64,000 bases of DNA from Streptomyces flavochromogenes (GTDB lineage: Bacteria > Actinomycetota > Actinomycetes > Streptomycetales > Streptomycetaceae), in contig NZ_JNZO01000009.1 of the NCBI RefSeq assembly GCF_000717595.1, forward strand, positions 1 through 64,000, read 5' to 3'. Shown one piece after another: positions 1-6,937 of this stretch; positions within the stretch are counted from its first letter, which is position 1, and the number at the start of each line of letters is the position of its first letter. Position numbers and translations under genes: made by a program. Below the pieces are notes generated by a model. That model saw only the letters and a list, made by a program, of their open reading frames with translations. It did no database searches and was not told where the DNA came from.

Positions 1-1089
1 CGTCTCACCCGGGCGGGCTTCGAGGCCGACGTCCTTGAGGACGGACTCCTCCGCACCGGGGTACCGGAAGTCGGCACTCCGGACCTCCAGATGCCCCCGG
101 TCGCCGGATGTACGGACCGGGAAGGCCGGCGGGACGACGGACGAGCGGATGTCGAGCACCTCGCGGACACGGACGGCGCCCGCCTCGGCCCGGGGCATGT
201 GCATGAGGAGGAAGAGGACCATCATCACGGACATCGAGATCTGGAGCAGATAGCCGAGGAAGGCCACGAGCCCGCCGGGCTGGAGTGCGCCCGAGTCGAT
301 GCGGTGGGCGCCGACGTACACGAGGGCCACGGTCGTCAGCTCCCAGACGACGAGTACCGTCGGGAACATCAGGGCCTGGAGCCGGCCGGCCCGGAGGCCG
401 ACGGAGCGGAGTTCGTCGTTGGCGGCGGCGAACCGTTCCCGCTCGTGCCGGTCACGGACGAAGGCGCGGACCACGCGGACGCCGGTGATCTGCTCACGCA
501 GCACCCGTCCGGCGCGGTCGATGCGCTCCTGCATGCCCTTGAAGAGCGGCCGCATCCGCAGGACGACGGCGCCGACGGCCCCGGTCATCACCGGCACGAA
601 GAGCAGCAGCACCAGGGCGAGCGGCACGTCCTGGCGCAGGGCCATGGCGATGCCGCCGAAGCAGAGGAGCGGCGCGGCGACCAGCATGGTCAGGACGAGG
701 ACGGTGAAGGTCTGGATCTGCTGGACGTCGTTGGTCGTACGGGTGATCAGGGAGGCGGCGCCGAAGCGGCCCCGCTCCCGCGCGGAGAACTCCTGGACGC
801 GGCGGAAGACTTCGGAGCGCAGGTCGCGGGCGACGCCCATGGCGACCCGGGCGCCGGTGTAGGTGGCGGCGGCCGCGGCCGCCGCCTGGAGGAGGGTGAC
901 GGCGACCATCGCGGCGCCGCCGCTGAGGACACGGTCCGTGTCGCCGCGCAGGACGCCCCGGTCGATGACGCCGGCGTTGAGGGCGGGCAGGGCGAGGGAG
1001 GCGAGGGACTGGACGAGCTGGAGGGCGACGAGGAGGGCGAGGAGGTGCCGGTACGGCCTGAGGCGGGGCGCGAGGAGTCGCAGCAGCAT
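1..1089 (-). CDS. ABC exporter, transmembrane domain and start of ATPase (partial, runs off left edge)
   Basis: Reading leftwards from an ATG at 1087-1089, 363 codons stay open to the window edge. The product begins MLLRLLAPRLRPYR and carries the six-helix exporter membrane domain over about residues 1-300. A helix-coil typical of type IV ABC exporters follows (RVQEFSARERG, then LITRTTNDVQQIQTF, the coupling region). The ATPase domain begins near residue 330 but its Walker A lies outside the window. It probably pumps small hydrophobic compounds out of the cell, working as a homo- or heterodimer. It starts 12 bases after the flavin reductase stop, behind GAGGGA, so both are likely co-transcribed from the SoxR-type promoter. 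The plus strand here is a long open shadow frame. Confidence 0.88.
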   Translation of the reverse strand, partial: MLLRLLAPRLRPYRHLLALLVALQLVQSLASLALPALNAGVIDRGVLRGDTDRVLSGGAAMVAVTLLQAAAAAAATYTGARVAMGVARDLRSEVFRRVQEFSARERGRFGAASLITRTTNDVQQIQTFTVLVLTMLVAAPLLCFGGIAMALRQDVPLALVLLLFVPVMTGAVGAVVLRMRPLFKGMQERIDRAGRVLREQITGVRVVRAFVRDRHERERFAAANDELRSVGLRAGRLQALMFPTVLVVWELTTVALVYVGAHRIDSGALQPGGLVAFLGYLLQISMSVMMVLFLLMHMPRAEAGAVRVREVLDIRSSVVPPAFPVRTSGDRGHLEVRSADFRYPGAEESVLKDVGLEARPGET

Positions 1090-1101
1090 GGTGACGGTCC
1101 C

Positions 1102-1755
1102 TCACGCGCCGTAGGGGCGCACGGACTTGGCGTCCTTGAGGGCGCGTCCCCACCAGCCGAGCTGGTCGAGGAGCGCCTTGGCGGCGCCCTCCGCGCCGGC
1201 GGGGTCCTTGTGCCGTCCGTCCGCGTCGAACAGCCCATGGGCGTTGTGGAAGGAGACGGTGTCGCGGACGGTGACCGCGTGCATCTCGGCGTACACCTGC
1301 CGGAGCTGCTCGACGGCCCGCAGGCCGCCGGAGATCCCGCCGTAGGAGACGAAGCCGACGGGCTTGGCCTGCCATTCGGTGTAGTGCCGGTCGATCAGGT
1401 TCTTGAGGGCGGCGGGGAAGGAGTGGTTGTACTCGGGGGTGACGACGACGTACGCGTCGGCGGCCTCCAGCACCGGGGTGACCTTGGCGAGTTCGGCGCG
1501 GACGGCCGGGGACGGGTCGTAGGAGAGGGAGGTGGGGAGGTCGATCTCGGCGAGGTCGACGACGGTGACGGTGAAGTCCTCGCGCTCGGCGAGGCGGGAG
1601 CGGAACCAGTCGGTGACGACGGGGGCGAAGCGTCCTTCGCGGTCGCTGGCGACGACGAGGGCGAGGGTCAGGGGGGCGGGGGCGCCGTCCGCGGCGGCGG
1701 GAGTCGCGGAGGAGGCGGGGGAAACGGTGGCCGTGGAGGCGTTCGTGATGTCCAT
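1102..1755 (-). CDS. NAD(P)H-dependent FMN reductase, SoxR-regulon type
   Basis: A 217-residue flavodoxin-fold protein. After a low-complexity N-terminus of about 28 residues comes the first beta strand and phosphate loop (LALVVASDREGRFAPVV). The family motif TPEYNHSFPAALKNLID follows, then VGFVSYGGISGGLRA. Proteins of this family reduce FMN or quinones with NAD(P)H in the cytosol. It heads a probable two-gene unit with the ABC exporter (12-base gap). The start at 1753-1755 falls only a few bases after the predicted transcription start, so the message may be leaderless or nearly so. I recall that the S. coelicolor homologue SCO2478 is a SoxR target induced by redox-active pigments; the operator seen upstream agrees with that. 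Confidence 0.9.
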   Translation of the reverse strand: MDITNASTATVSPASSATPAAADGAPAPLTLALVVASDREGRFAPVVTDWFRSRLAEREDFTVTVVDLAEIDLPTSLSYDPSPAVRAELAKVTPVLEAADAYVVVTPEYNHSFPAALKNLIDRHYTEWQAKPVGFVSYGGISGGLRAVEQLRQVYAEMHAVTVRDTVSFHNAHGLFDADGRHKDPAGAEGAAKALLDQLGWWGRALKDAKSVRPYGA

Positions 1756-1762
1756 GCCGATG

Positions 1763-1793
1763 ATCGTGGTACCTCAAGTTTGGTTGAGGTCAA
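1763..1793 (-). promoter_or_regulatory. SoxR box within a 19-bp-spaced promoter
   Basis: The perfect inverted repeat CCTCAAGTTTGGTTGAGG lies at 1772-1789; its two 6-base arms are identical to the arms of the E. coli SoxR box. On the minus strand it sits between a -35 TTGACC (1788-1793) and a -10 CACGAT (1763-1768). The spacer is 19 bases, the over-long spacing that MerR-family activators such as SoxR correct by distorting DNA. The promoter points at the flavin reductase. Confidence 0.85.
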
Positions 1794-1847
1794 GCGGCGA
1801 TCCGAAGCCCTTCCCCAAGGCCGTTTCCCCGGACGTACGGTGAGTGC

Positions 1848-2609
1848 ATGACGACTCCGACCCCGCACATCGAGATCGACGGCGCCCCCGCGACCGACCC
1901 CGGGCTGCTCGCCGCCCTCATGACCGGCTTCGGACACTTCACCGCGATGCAGGTGCGAGACGGACGCGTGAAGGGCCTCGACCTGCACCTCGACCGCCTC
2001 GACCGCGCGACCCGCGAACTCTTCGGCCGGGAACTGGACGGCAAGCACGTCCGCACCCTGATCGCCGGGGCCCTCGCGACCTCCGGGCAGCGGAACGCCT
2101 CCGTGCGCGTGTACGTGTACCCGGACGTCCGTATCGCGGTGACCGTCGCCGCCCCCGCCCCGGACGGCCCCGGCGCCCCGCAGCGCCTGACGACGGTCGA
2201 GTACTGGCGACCCGCGCCGCACATCAAGCACCTGGGCGGCTTCGGCCAGAGCTATCACCGCGCGGCGGCGCAGCGAGCCGGCTTCGACGAGGCCGTGCTG
2301 ACCTCCCCGTACGGCGAGATCGCCGAGGGCGCGATCACCAACATCGCCTTCTGGGACGGCACTTCGGTGGTCTGGCCGTCGGCTCCCTGCCTCCGCGGGA
2401 TCGCCATGACCCTCCTGGAACCGCGACTGGAGTCGGTCCGGCGCCCGGTCACGCTGGCCGATCTGGCGGGCTACCGGGCCGCGTTCGTCACCAACTCCCG
2501 CTCCATCGCGGCCGTGACGGCGATCGACGAGGTGACGTTCGCGGTGGACGAGGAGCTCATGGGACGGGTGTACTCGGCGTACGACTCGGTGGAGTGGGAC
2601 GAACTGTAG
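1848..2609 (+). CDS. Class IV aminotransferase family protein (PLP enzyme)
   Basis: A 253-residue protein of the branched-chain aminotransferase / aminodeoxychorismate lyase fold, slightly short for the family. The lysine in APHIKHLGGFGQSYH (near residue 125) aligns with the catalytic PLP lysine of class IV enzymes. It is followed by AAQRAGFDEAVL and by GEIAEGAITNIAFWDG, the usual cofactor phosphate-binding segment. The substrate cannot be assigned from sequence. The gene diverges from the SoxR-controlled flavin reductase, with 92 bases between the two starts. It is followed by a 430-base gap, so it is probably monocistronic. Confidence 0.85.
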   Translation: MTTPTPHIEIDGAPATDPGLLAALMTGFGHFTAMQVRDGRVKGLDLHLDRLDRATRELFGRELDGKHVRTLIAGALATSGQRNASVRVYVYPDVRIAVTVAAPAPDGPGAPQRLTTVEYWRPAPHIKHLGGFGQSYHRAAAQRAGFDEAVLTSPYGEIAEGAITNIAFWDGTSVVWPSAPCLRGIAMTLLEPRLESVRRPVTLADLAGYRAAFVTNSRSIAAVTAIDEVTFAVDEELMGRVYSAYDSVEWDEL

Positions 2610-3038
2610 AGCGACACAGGGCGCATGCGACCGCGCACGACGTGCGGGCCGCACGGGGGACACACCGGAAGGGTCCGAGACACACCGTCTCGCCGCGCGA
2701 GGCCGGCGGGCAAAGCGCTCGCCCGACAGGGGTCCGGGCGGGTCCGAGGGCGCCTGAAAGGGTCCGAGGGGCGCGCAGGACACGGCGGACCCGCCCGACG
2801 GGCGGCACCTGATCACCCGTTCGGCACGAAGCGTCACCTGACACAACGCAACCCGCCCTGACCTGCGTAAACACAGAAAATCCAGGCGACACACCGTATC
2901 GGACGGCCCAATCCTGATGCCTCATCAGGAGGCGCGGCGCGCGCGGCGGCTCTTATCTCGGTCACAGAAGGCCGTTCCGGGAAGTCCCTCCCGGAACGAC
3001 CGCCCCGCTCGACCGCTCGCGCGCCCCGGAGGCCCCCC
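2610..3038. other. Intergenic region with two inverted repeats
   Basis: No convincing coding frame. The region holds the palindrome CCTGATG-CCT-CATCAGG (2913-2929) and a 10-bp perfect hairpin, CGTTCCGGGA / TCCCGGAACG with a 6-base loop, at 2973-2998. The hairpin lies 40 bases before the start of the secreted-protein gene, so it would fall in its leader or near its promoter. Confidence 0.6.
2913..2929. promoter_or_regulatory. CTGATG-N3-CATCAG palindrome upstream of the sortase locus
   Basis: A 7+3+7 perfect palindrome located 110-126 bases before the secreted-protein start. The same 6+3+6 core occurs upstream of the WxL-like genes at 53386-53400 and, in degenerate form, at 54062-54076. All three sites precede genes for exported surface proteins, which suggests a shared operator. 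The binding protein is unknown to me. Confidence 0.5.
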
Positions 3039-3545
3039 ATGCGCACCATTGTCCGCCTGTTCACCGGTACCGCGCTGACGGTCGCCGCGATCGGAGCCCT
3101 CGCCGTCCCCTCGGCATTCGCCGGCGACTCCGAGTGGCTCGAAATCTTCCCCTCCGATGCCGAACCCGGCACGACCGTCACCGTGAACACGCTCGCCTGC
3201 GGCAAACACGGCCGCGGCGTCGGGGACGCGAACTCGCTCGGCGCGGGCGAGTTCCAGCTGAGCCCGAGCACGCACAAGGAGGTCGTGGTCGGCCAGTTCC
3301 ACGTACCGGAGCACGCCAAGGCCGGCACGTACGGCATCAGCGTGGCCTGCGACAACGGCAAGACGGCCCGGGGCGACCTGACCGTCAAGCACCGCCGTCC
3401 CAGCGGCCACGTCCAGACCGGTGTCGGGGGCAGCGTCGGCCCCGACACCGCCCAGGTCACGGCAGGCGCGGCGGTGCTGGCCGCAGCTGCCGTGGGCGGG
3501 GTCTGGCTCCTGCGTCGCCGGGCGAGCGGCGCGCAGGGCCACTGA
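3039..3545 (+). CDS. Exported surface protein with C-terminal membrane anchor, sortase partner
   Basis: A 168-residue protein. It has a clear signal peptide (MRTIVRLFTGTALTVAAIGALAVPSAFA, residues 1-28, cleavage after AFA) and an extracellular beta-rich domain with one pair of cysteines (LACGKHG and VACDNGK). A C-terminal hydrophobic helix (AQVTAGAAVLAAAAVGGVWLL) ends in an arginine-rich tail RRRASGAQGH. This is the architecture of a cell-wall sorting substrate, but I see no LPXTG-like pentapeptide before the helix. It may therefore remain membrane-anchored or use a divergent signal. The class F sortase gene begins 80 bases downstream, suggesting a functional pair. The domain family is not recognised with confidence. 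Confidence 0.8.
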   Translation: MRTIVRLFTGTALTVAAIGALAVPSAFAGDSEWLEIFPSDAEPGTTVTVNTLACGKHGRGVGDANSLGAGEFQLSPSTHKEVVVGQFHVPEHAKAGTYGISVACDNGKTARGDLTVKHRRPSGHVQTGVGGSVGPDTAQVTAGAAVLAAAAVGGVWLLRRRASGAQGH

Positions 3546-3625
3546 GACCATCCGCCTGTCCTGCCCCCGCCGGAGCGCCCGATCGCGGCCCCGGCGGGGG
3601 CAGGGCCACACCCCAGGGAGCCCAG

Positions 3626-4255
3626 GTGGGCAACAGGAGCAAGGGCTGGGGCATAGCCGCGGCCGCCTGCGTCGGGCTCTGGCTCGTCCAGAACGGCTCT
3701 GAGCAGGTCACCCCGCCCGTGCCGTCGGCAGCCCAGGCCTTCGCCGCAGGGCCGAGCGTGCACACCGACGCCGCGGCCGACCCGCTGCCGCCCTCGGCGC
3801 CGGTCCGGCTGCGCATCCCCGAGACCGACGTCGACACCCCGATGATGCCGCTCGGCCTGGCCTCGGACGGTTCGCTCGCCGTACCGCCAGCCGGGAACCG
3901 GAACATGGCCGGCTGGTACGAGGGCGGCGCCGCGCCCGGCGCCAAGGGCACGGCGATCGTCGCGGGCCATGTCGACAACGCCGAAGGGCCTGCCGTCTTC
4001 TACACGCTCGGCGCCCTGAAGAAGGGCCACCGGATCGAGGTGGACCGGCAGGACGGGCGGACCGCGGTGTTCACGGTGGACGCGGTCGAGGTCTACGAGA
4101 ACAAGGACTTCCCGGACCGGAAGGTGTACGACGAGGCGAACCGCGCGGAGATCCGGGTGATCACCTGCGGCGGCGGCTTCTCGAAGAAGAACGGCTACCA
4201 GGGGAACGTGGTCGCCTTCGGGCATCTCATCGGGGTGCGACCGTCGGCCCGGTGA
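3626..4255 (+). CDS. Class F sortase (transpeptidase)
   Basis: A 209-residue protein starting at GTG 3626, chosen because GGGAG stands 6 bases upstream and a membrane anchor (WGIAAAACVGLWLV) follows at once. The sortase beta barrel spans about residues 60-209. The catalytic histidine is H115 in IVAGHVDNAEG and the nucleophile is C181 in VITCGGGF. The usual arginine after the cysteine is not obvious in KKNGYQGNVVAFGH. Such enzymes cleave sorting signals and join surface proteins to the wall or to each other outside the membrane. The anchored protein immediately upstream is a candidate substrate. Confidence 0.88.
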   Translation: MGNRSKGWGIAAAACVGLWLVQNGSEQVTPPVPSAAQAFAAGPSVHTDAAADPLPPSAPVRLRIPETDVDTPMMPLGLASDGSLAVPPAGNRNMAGWYEGGAAPGAKGTAIVAGHVDNAEGPAVFYTLGALKKGHRIEVDRQDGRTAVFTVDAVEVYENKDFPDRKVYDEANRAEIRVITCGGGFSKKNGYQGNVVAFGHLIGVRPSAR

Positions 4256-4297
4256 GCGTCGGCCACCGCGACCGCCCGGTGAACGGTCGGGTGAGCG

Positions 4298-5083
4298 TCA
4301 GGCCCACTGGTCGAAGGCGAGCTTCGCGACCAGCGAGAGCACCACGACGAGCAGCACCCCGCGCACGAACTCGGCGCCCTTGCTGAGCGCCATCCGCGCC
4401 CCGACCGTCCCGCCGATCAGGTTGAAGACCGCCATGACGGCGGCGAGCTGCCAGTACACGCTGCCCTGGTACGCGAACATCGCGAGCGCGCCCGCGTTGG
4501 TGCAGACGTTGACGATCTTCGCGGTCGCCGAGGCGGTCACCAGGTCGAGGTGGAGGACGGCGGTCAGCGCGAGGACCAGGAAGGTGCCGGTGCCGGGACC
4601 GAACAGGCCGTCGTAGAAGCCGATCCCGCCGCCGACCACGACGATCGCGGTCACGATCCGGGCCCGGGTCAGCGGCGCCCGCTCCTCCCCCTCGGCCTTC
4701 GCGCCGAACGACGGCCGCAGCATCACGAAGGCCGCCACCGCGAGCAGGACGACCATGATGACCGGGCGCAGCACGTCGCTGCTGATGCCCGCCGCGAAGA
4801 AGGCGCCGGCCATGGAGCCCGCGAGGGCGGCGAGCCCGATGCGTACCGCCGTCCAGACCCGCACGGGCGCCTTGCGGACGTAGGTGATGGCGGCCCCGGT
4901 GGTGCCGACGATCGCGACGGCCTTGTTGGTGCCGAGGATGTGCGCGGCCTGGACGTTCGGCAGACCGAGCAGCAGGGCGGGCAGCAGGAGCAGCCCGCCG
5001 CCGCCGACCACCGCGTCGATCCAGCCCGCCACGAGCGCGGCGAGGCACAGCAGGACAAGGGTGGTCAGCGAGATCTCGGGCAT
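4298..5083 (-). CDS. TSUP (TauE/SafE) family membrane permease
   Basis: A 261-residue integral membrane protein with about eight hydrophobic segments. It has the two half-repeats of the TSUP family: GWIDAVVGGGGLLLLPALL with HILGTNKAVAIVGT near the N-terminus, and GFYDGLFGPGTGTFL with TASATAKIVNVCTNAGAL in the second half. Members move sulfite, sulfoacetate or other small organic anions across the membrane. The substrate here is not evident and no sulfur gene is adjacent. It converges on the sortase gene (42-base gap) and lies 37 bases downstream of a small minus-strand frame. Confidence 0.88.
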   Translation of the reverse strand: MPEISLTTLVLLCLAALVAGWIDAVVGGGGLLLLPALLLGLPNVQAAHILGTNKAVAIVGTTGAAITYVRKAPVRVWTAVRIGLAALAGSMAGAFFAAGISSDVLRPVIMVVLLAVAAFVMLRPSFGAKAEGEERAPLTRARIVTAIVVVGGGIGFYDGLFGPGTGTFLVLALTAVLHLDLVTASATAKIVNVCTNAGALAMFAYQGSVYWQLAAVMAVFNLIGGTVGARMALSKGAEFVRGVLLVVVLSLVAKLAFDQWA

Positions 5084-5120
5084 GCCCGAGAGCCTAGGGA
5101 GGCGATCGTTGCCCCGTCCA

Positions 5121-5321
5121 TCAATCTCTGGAGAGTTGAGCTACGTCTGAGCTTGCGGCGCCGGGGTCTCGGTCGGGGGCCGGCGGCGCGGCCGGGGAGA
5201 CGGAGGCCGTGAGGAGGGTCGCGGCGAGCGCGCCGGCGCCGAGGAGGGCGGCGGCGAGCCGGCGCCGGGCCTGCTCGACGGAGTGGCCGCGGGGGACGCG
5301 GGGAGCGCCGTGTCTAGGCAT
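5121..5321 (-). CDS. Small membrane or exported protein coupled to the ferric-reductase-like gene
   Basis: A 66-residue frame whose ATG overlaps the last codons of the upstream oxidoreductase by 8 bases. It has a basic N-terminus and one hydrophobic segment (LAAALLGAGALAATLLTASV) that could be a signal peptide or anchor. Codon use is typically GC3-rich up to about residue 50. The last 15 codons (ending AQLSRD) use A/T-ending codons and look like intergenic DNA. The gene may thus be a truncated remnant of a longer exported partner such as the FMN-binding proteins often found next to these reductases; that link is inference only. Confidence 0.45.
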   Translation of the reverse strand: MPRHGAPRVPRGHSVEQARRRLAAALLGAGALAATLLTASVSPAAPPAPDRDPGAASSDVAQLSRD

Positions 5322-6729
5322 GGTCGAAGTCCTCGCTGTGGATGCGGGAGGCCGGTACCCCGGCCCGGATCAGGTTGGCGGTGGCGGCGCGGGCCATGGC
5401 GGGCGGACCGCAGAGGTAGACGTCGTGGGCGGCGAGGTCCGGCACCAGATGGCGCAGGGCGCGCGGCGCGAGGGGGTCGAAGGAGTCGTCGGAGCGGCCG
5501 AGGAGGAAGTGGAGGGCGGCCTGCCGTTCGCGGGCGATGGCCTCCAGCTCCTCGCGCAGGACGAGCCCGGCGGCGTCGGAGGCCCGGTAGAGGAGGGTCA
5601 CGTCGCCGGGGCCGCCGGGCAGCGTCTCGAACAGGGCGCGCAGCGGGGTGATGCCGACGCCTCCGGCGAGCAGCAGCACCTTGCGGCGGGTGCGGCGGTG
5701 GGCGGTGAGCGCCCCGAAGGGGCCGGAGGCGAGGACCCGGACGCCGGGGCGGAGCCGGCGGATGCGGCGGGTGTGGTCGCCGAGCGCCTTGACCGTGATC
5801 CGCAGGGTGTCGTCGCGGACGGGCGCGGAGAGGGAGAAGGGCAGCGCGGTCGCCCAGAGCCCGCGCCGCAGGAAGCGCCAGCGGAAGAACTGGCCGGGCT
5901 CGGCGCACAGTCGGGCCACTCCCCTGCCCCGGACGAGAACCGAGACGACGCCCGGGCCCTCGTCGCGCACCTCGACGACCCGCAGCTCGTGGCGGAGGGC
6001 GGCACGGACGGGGACGACGAGCCGGTACCAGAGGAGGAGGACGGCGACGGTGCCGTGCGCCATCGACCAGAGCCAGCGGACGAGGAGGCTGCCGGCGATG
6101 TCGGGGCCGGCGAGCTGGTGGACGAAGCCGAGGGCGGCGGCGAGCAGCCCGCCGAGGTGGACGGCCCGCCAGATCTCGTGCCGGACCCGGCTCCGTACGG
6201 CCCGGGCGGAGGTGACGCCGACGGCGACGAAGAGGGCGGTGCCGGCGGTGGCGGCGGCGATCGCCCCGTACCCCAGGAGGCCCCCGGTGGCGGTGACGAG
6301 GTCGGTACGGGTGTGCACGGCGTAACCGCAGAGCGCGAGGAGCGCGTGCGCGCCGATCAGGCCGAGGACGTACCGGCCGCCGAGGGCGTGCCAGCGGGCG
6401 AGCCGGTCGGCGCCCACGCCGTGCTCGACGGCCGGGACGCGGGCCATGAGCAGCAGCAGGACGAGGACGCCGTACCCGGCGAGGAGACCGGTGAGGTGCG
6501 CGCCGGACGCGAAGAAGGCGTCGAGGCGGGCGGAGGCCCGGGCCTGGACACCCCAGAGCAGGGCGACGGCCCCGGCGCCGCCGAGGATCGCGTTCCTCAG
6601 GCGCCCGGGGGCGAGCCGCAGCACGGGCAGGGGCGGGGCGGGTGCCGGCGGCGCGGGGGCCGGTTCGGCGCGCAGGGGTCGGAGGGGTACGTAGAGAGGA
6701 TGGCTGGCCTCGGTGGTCACATCCGGCAC
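5314..6729 (-). CDS. Ferric-reductase-like transmembrane flavohaem oxidoreductase
   Basis: A 471-residue protein. A proline/alanine-rich cytoplasmic N-terminus (1-45) precedes about six helices (50-235) of the ferric reductase / NADPH oxidase haem domain, with several helix histidines (RWHALGG, GAHALLALCG, VHLGGLL, FVHQLAG). The C-terminal half is a ferredoxin-reductase module. LPFSLS and GDHTRRI mark the FAD site, GGVGITPLRALFE the NAD(P)H site, and DVYLCGPPAM the terminal nicotinamide motif. It should pass electrons from NAD(P)H through FAD and haem across the membrane, to iron or another external acceptor. It diverges from the nitrite reductase operon across 208 bases. Confidence 0.85.
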   Translation of the reverse strand: MPDVTTEASHPLYVPLRPLRAEPAPAPPAPAPPLPVLRLAPGRLRNAILGGAGAVALLWGVQARASARLDAFFASGAHLTGLLAGYGVLVLLLLMARVPAVEHGVGADRLARWHALGGRYVLGLIGAHALLALCGYAVHTRTDLVTATGGLLGYGAIAAATAGTALFVAVGVTSARAVRSRVRHEIWRAVHLGGLLAAALGFVHQLAGPDIAGSLLVRWLWSMAHGTVAVLLLWYRLVVPVRAALRHELRVVEVRDEGPGVVSVLVRGRGVARLCAEPGQFFRWRFLRRGLWATALPFSLSAPVRDDTLRITVKALGDHTRRIRRLRPGVRVLASGPFGALTAHRRTRRKVLLLAGGVGITPLRALFETLPGGPGDVTLLYRASDAAGLVLREELEAIARERQAALHFLLGRSDDSFDPLAPRALRHLVPDLAAHDVYLCGPPAMARAATANLIRAGVPASRIHSEDFDHA

Positions 6730-6876
6730 AGTAGGTCCGCCCGTATACGGGAATCCGCAGCTCAGCTCACTCCCCCCGATCCTTAAGCCTGGCTTGAGCC
6801 GAGCCTGACCGCGGGTTAATCCGGACGGCCGCCCCGCCCGGCCTCACAGCGGACGGGGCCGGGGACGGAGATCAGC

Positions 6877-6914
6877 GTTCCGTACGGGAAACAGTCGGGA
6901 TCCCGTCGGGTAAC
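6877..6914 (+). promoter_or_regulatory. GlnR-type nitrogen-control site of the nitrite reductase operon
   Basis: Four half-sites stand at exact 11-base spacing: GTTCC (6877), GAAAC (6888), GATCC (6899) and GTAAC (6910). This matches the GlnR pattern gTnAC-n6-GaAAC repeated twice at 16-17 of 20 positions. The site ends 24 bases before the first gene of the operon. S. coelicolor nirB is a known GlnR target, so activation under nitrogen limitation is expected. The site overlaps the 5' part of the likely message, so the exact promoter is unclear. Confidence 0.65.
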
Positions 6915-6937
6915 ACCGGCCGCGCACGCTTCCCGGT

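Noticed and set aside
494..1777. 427-codon minus-strand Arg/Pro-rich frame
   Set aside because: It lies in a different frame from the flavin reductase and exporter, which have clear family motifs and proper codon bias. Arg/Pro-rich composition marks a shadow.
91..1851. 586-codon plus-strand open frame
   Set aside because: It is antisense to the ABC exporter and flavin reductase. The product is an Asp/Glu/Gly-rich shadow typical of high-GC genes and has no domain.
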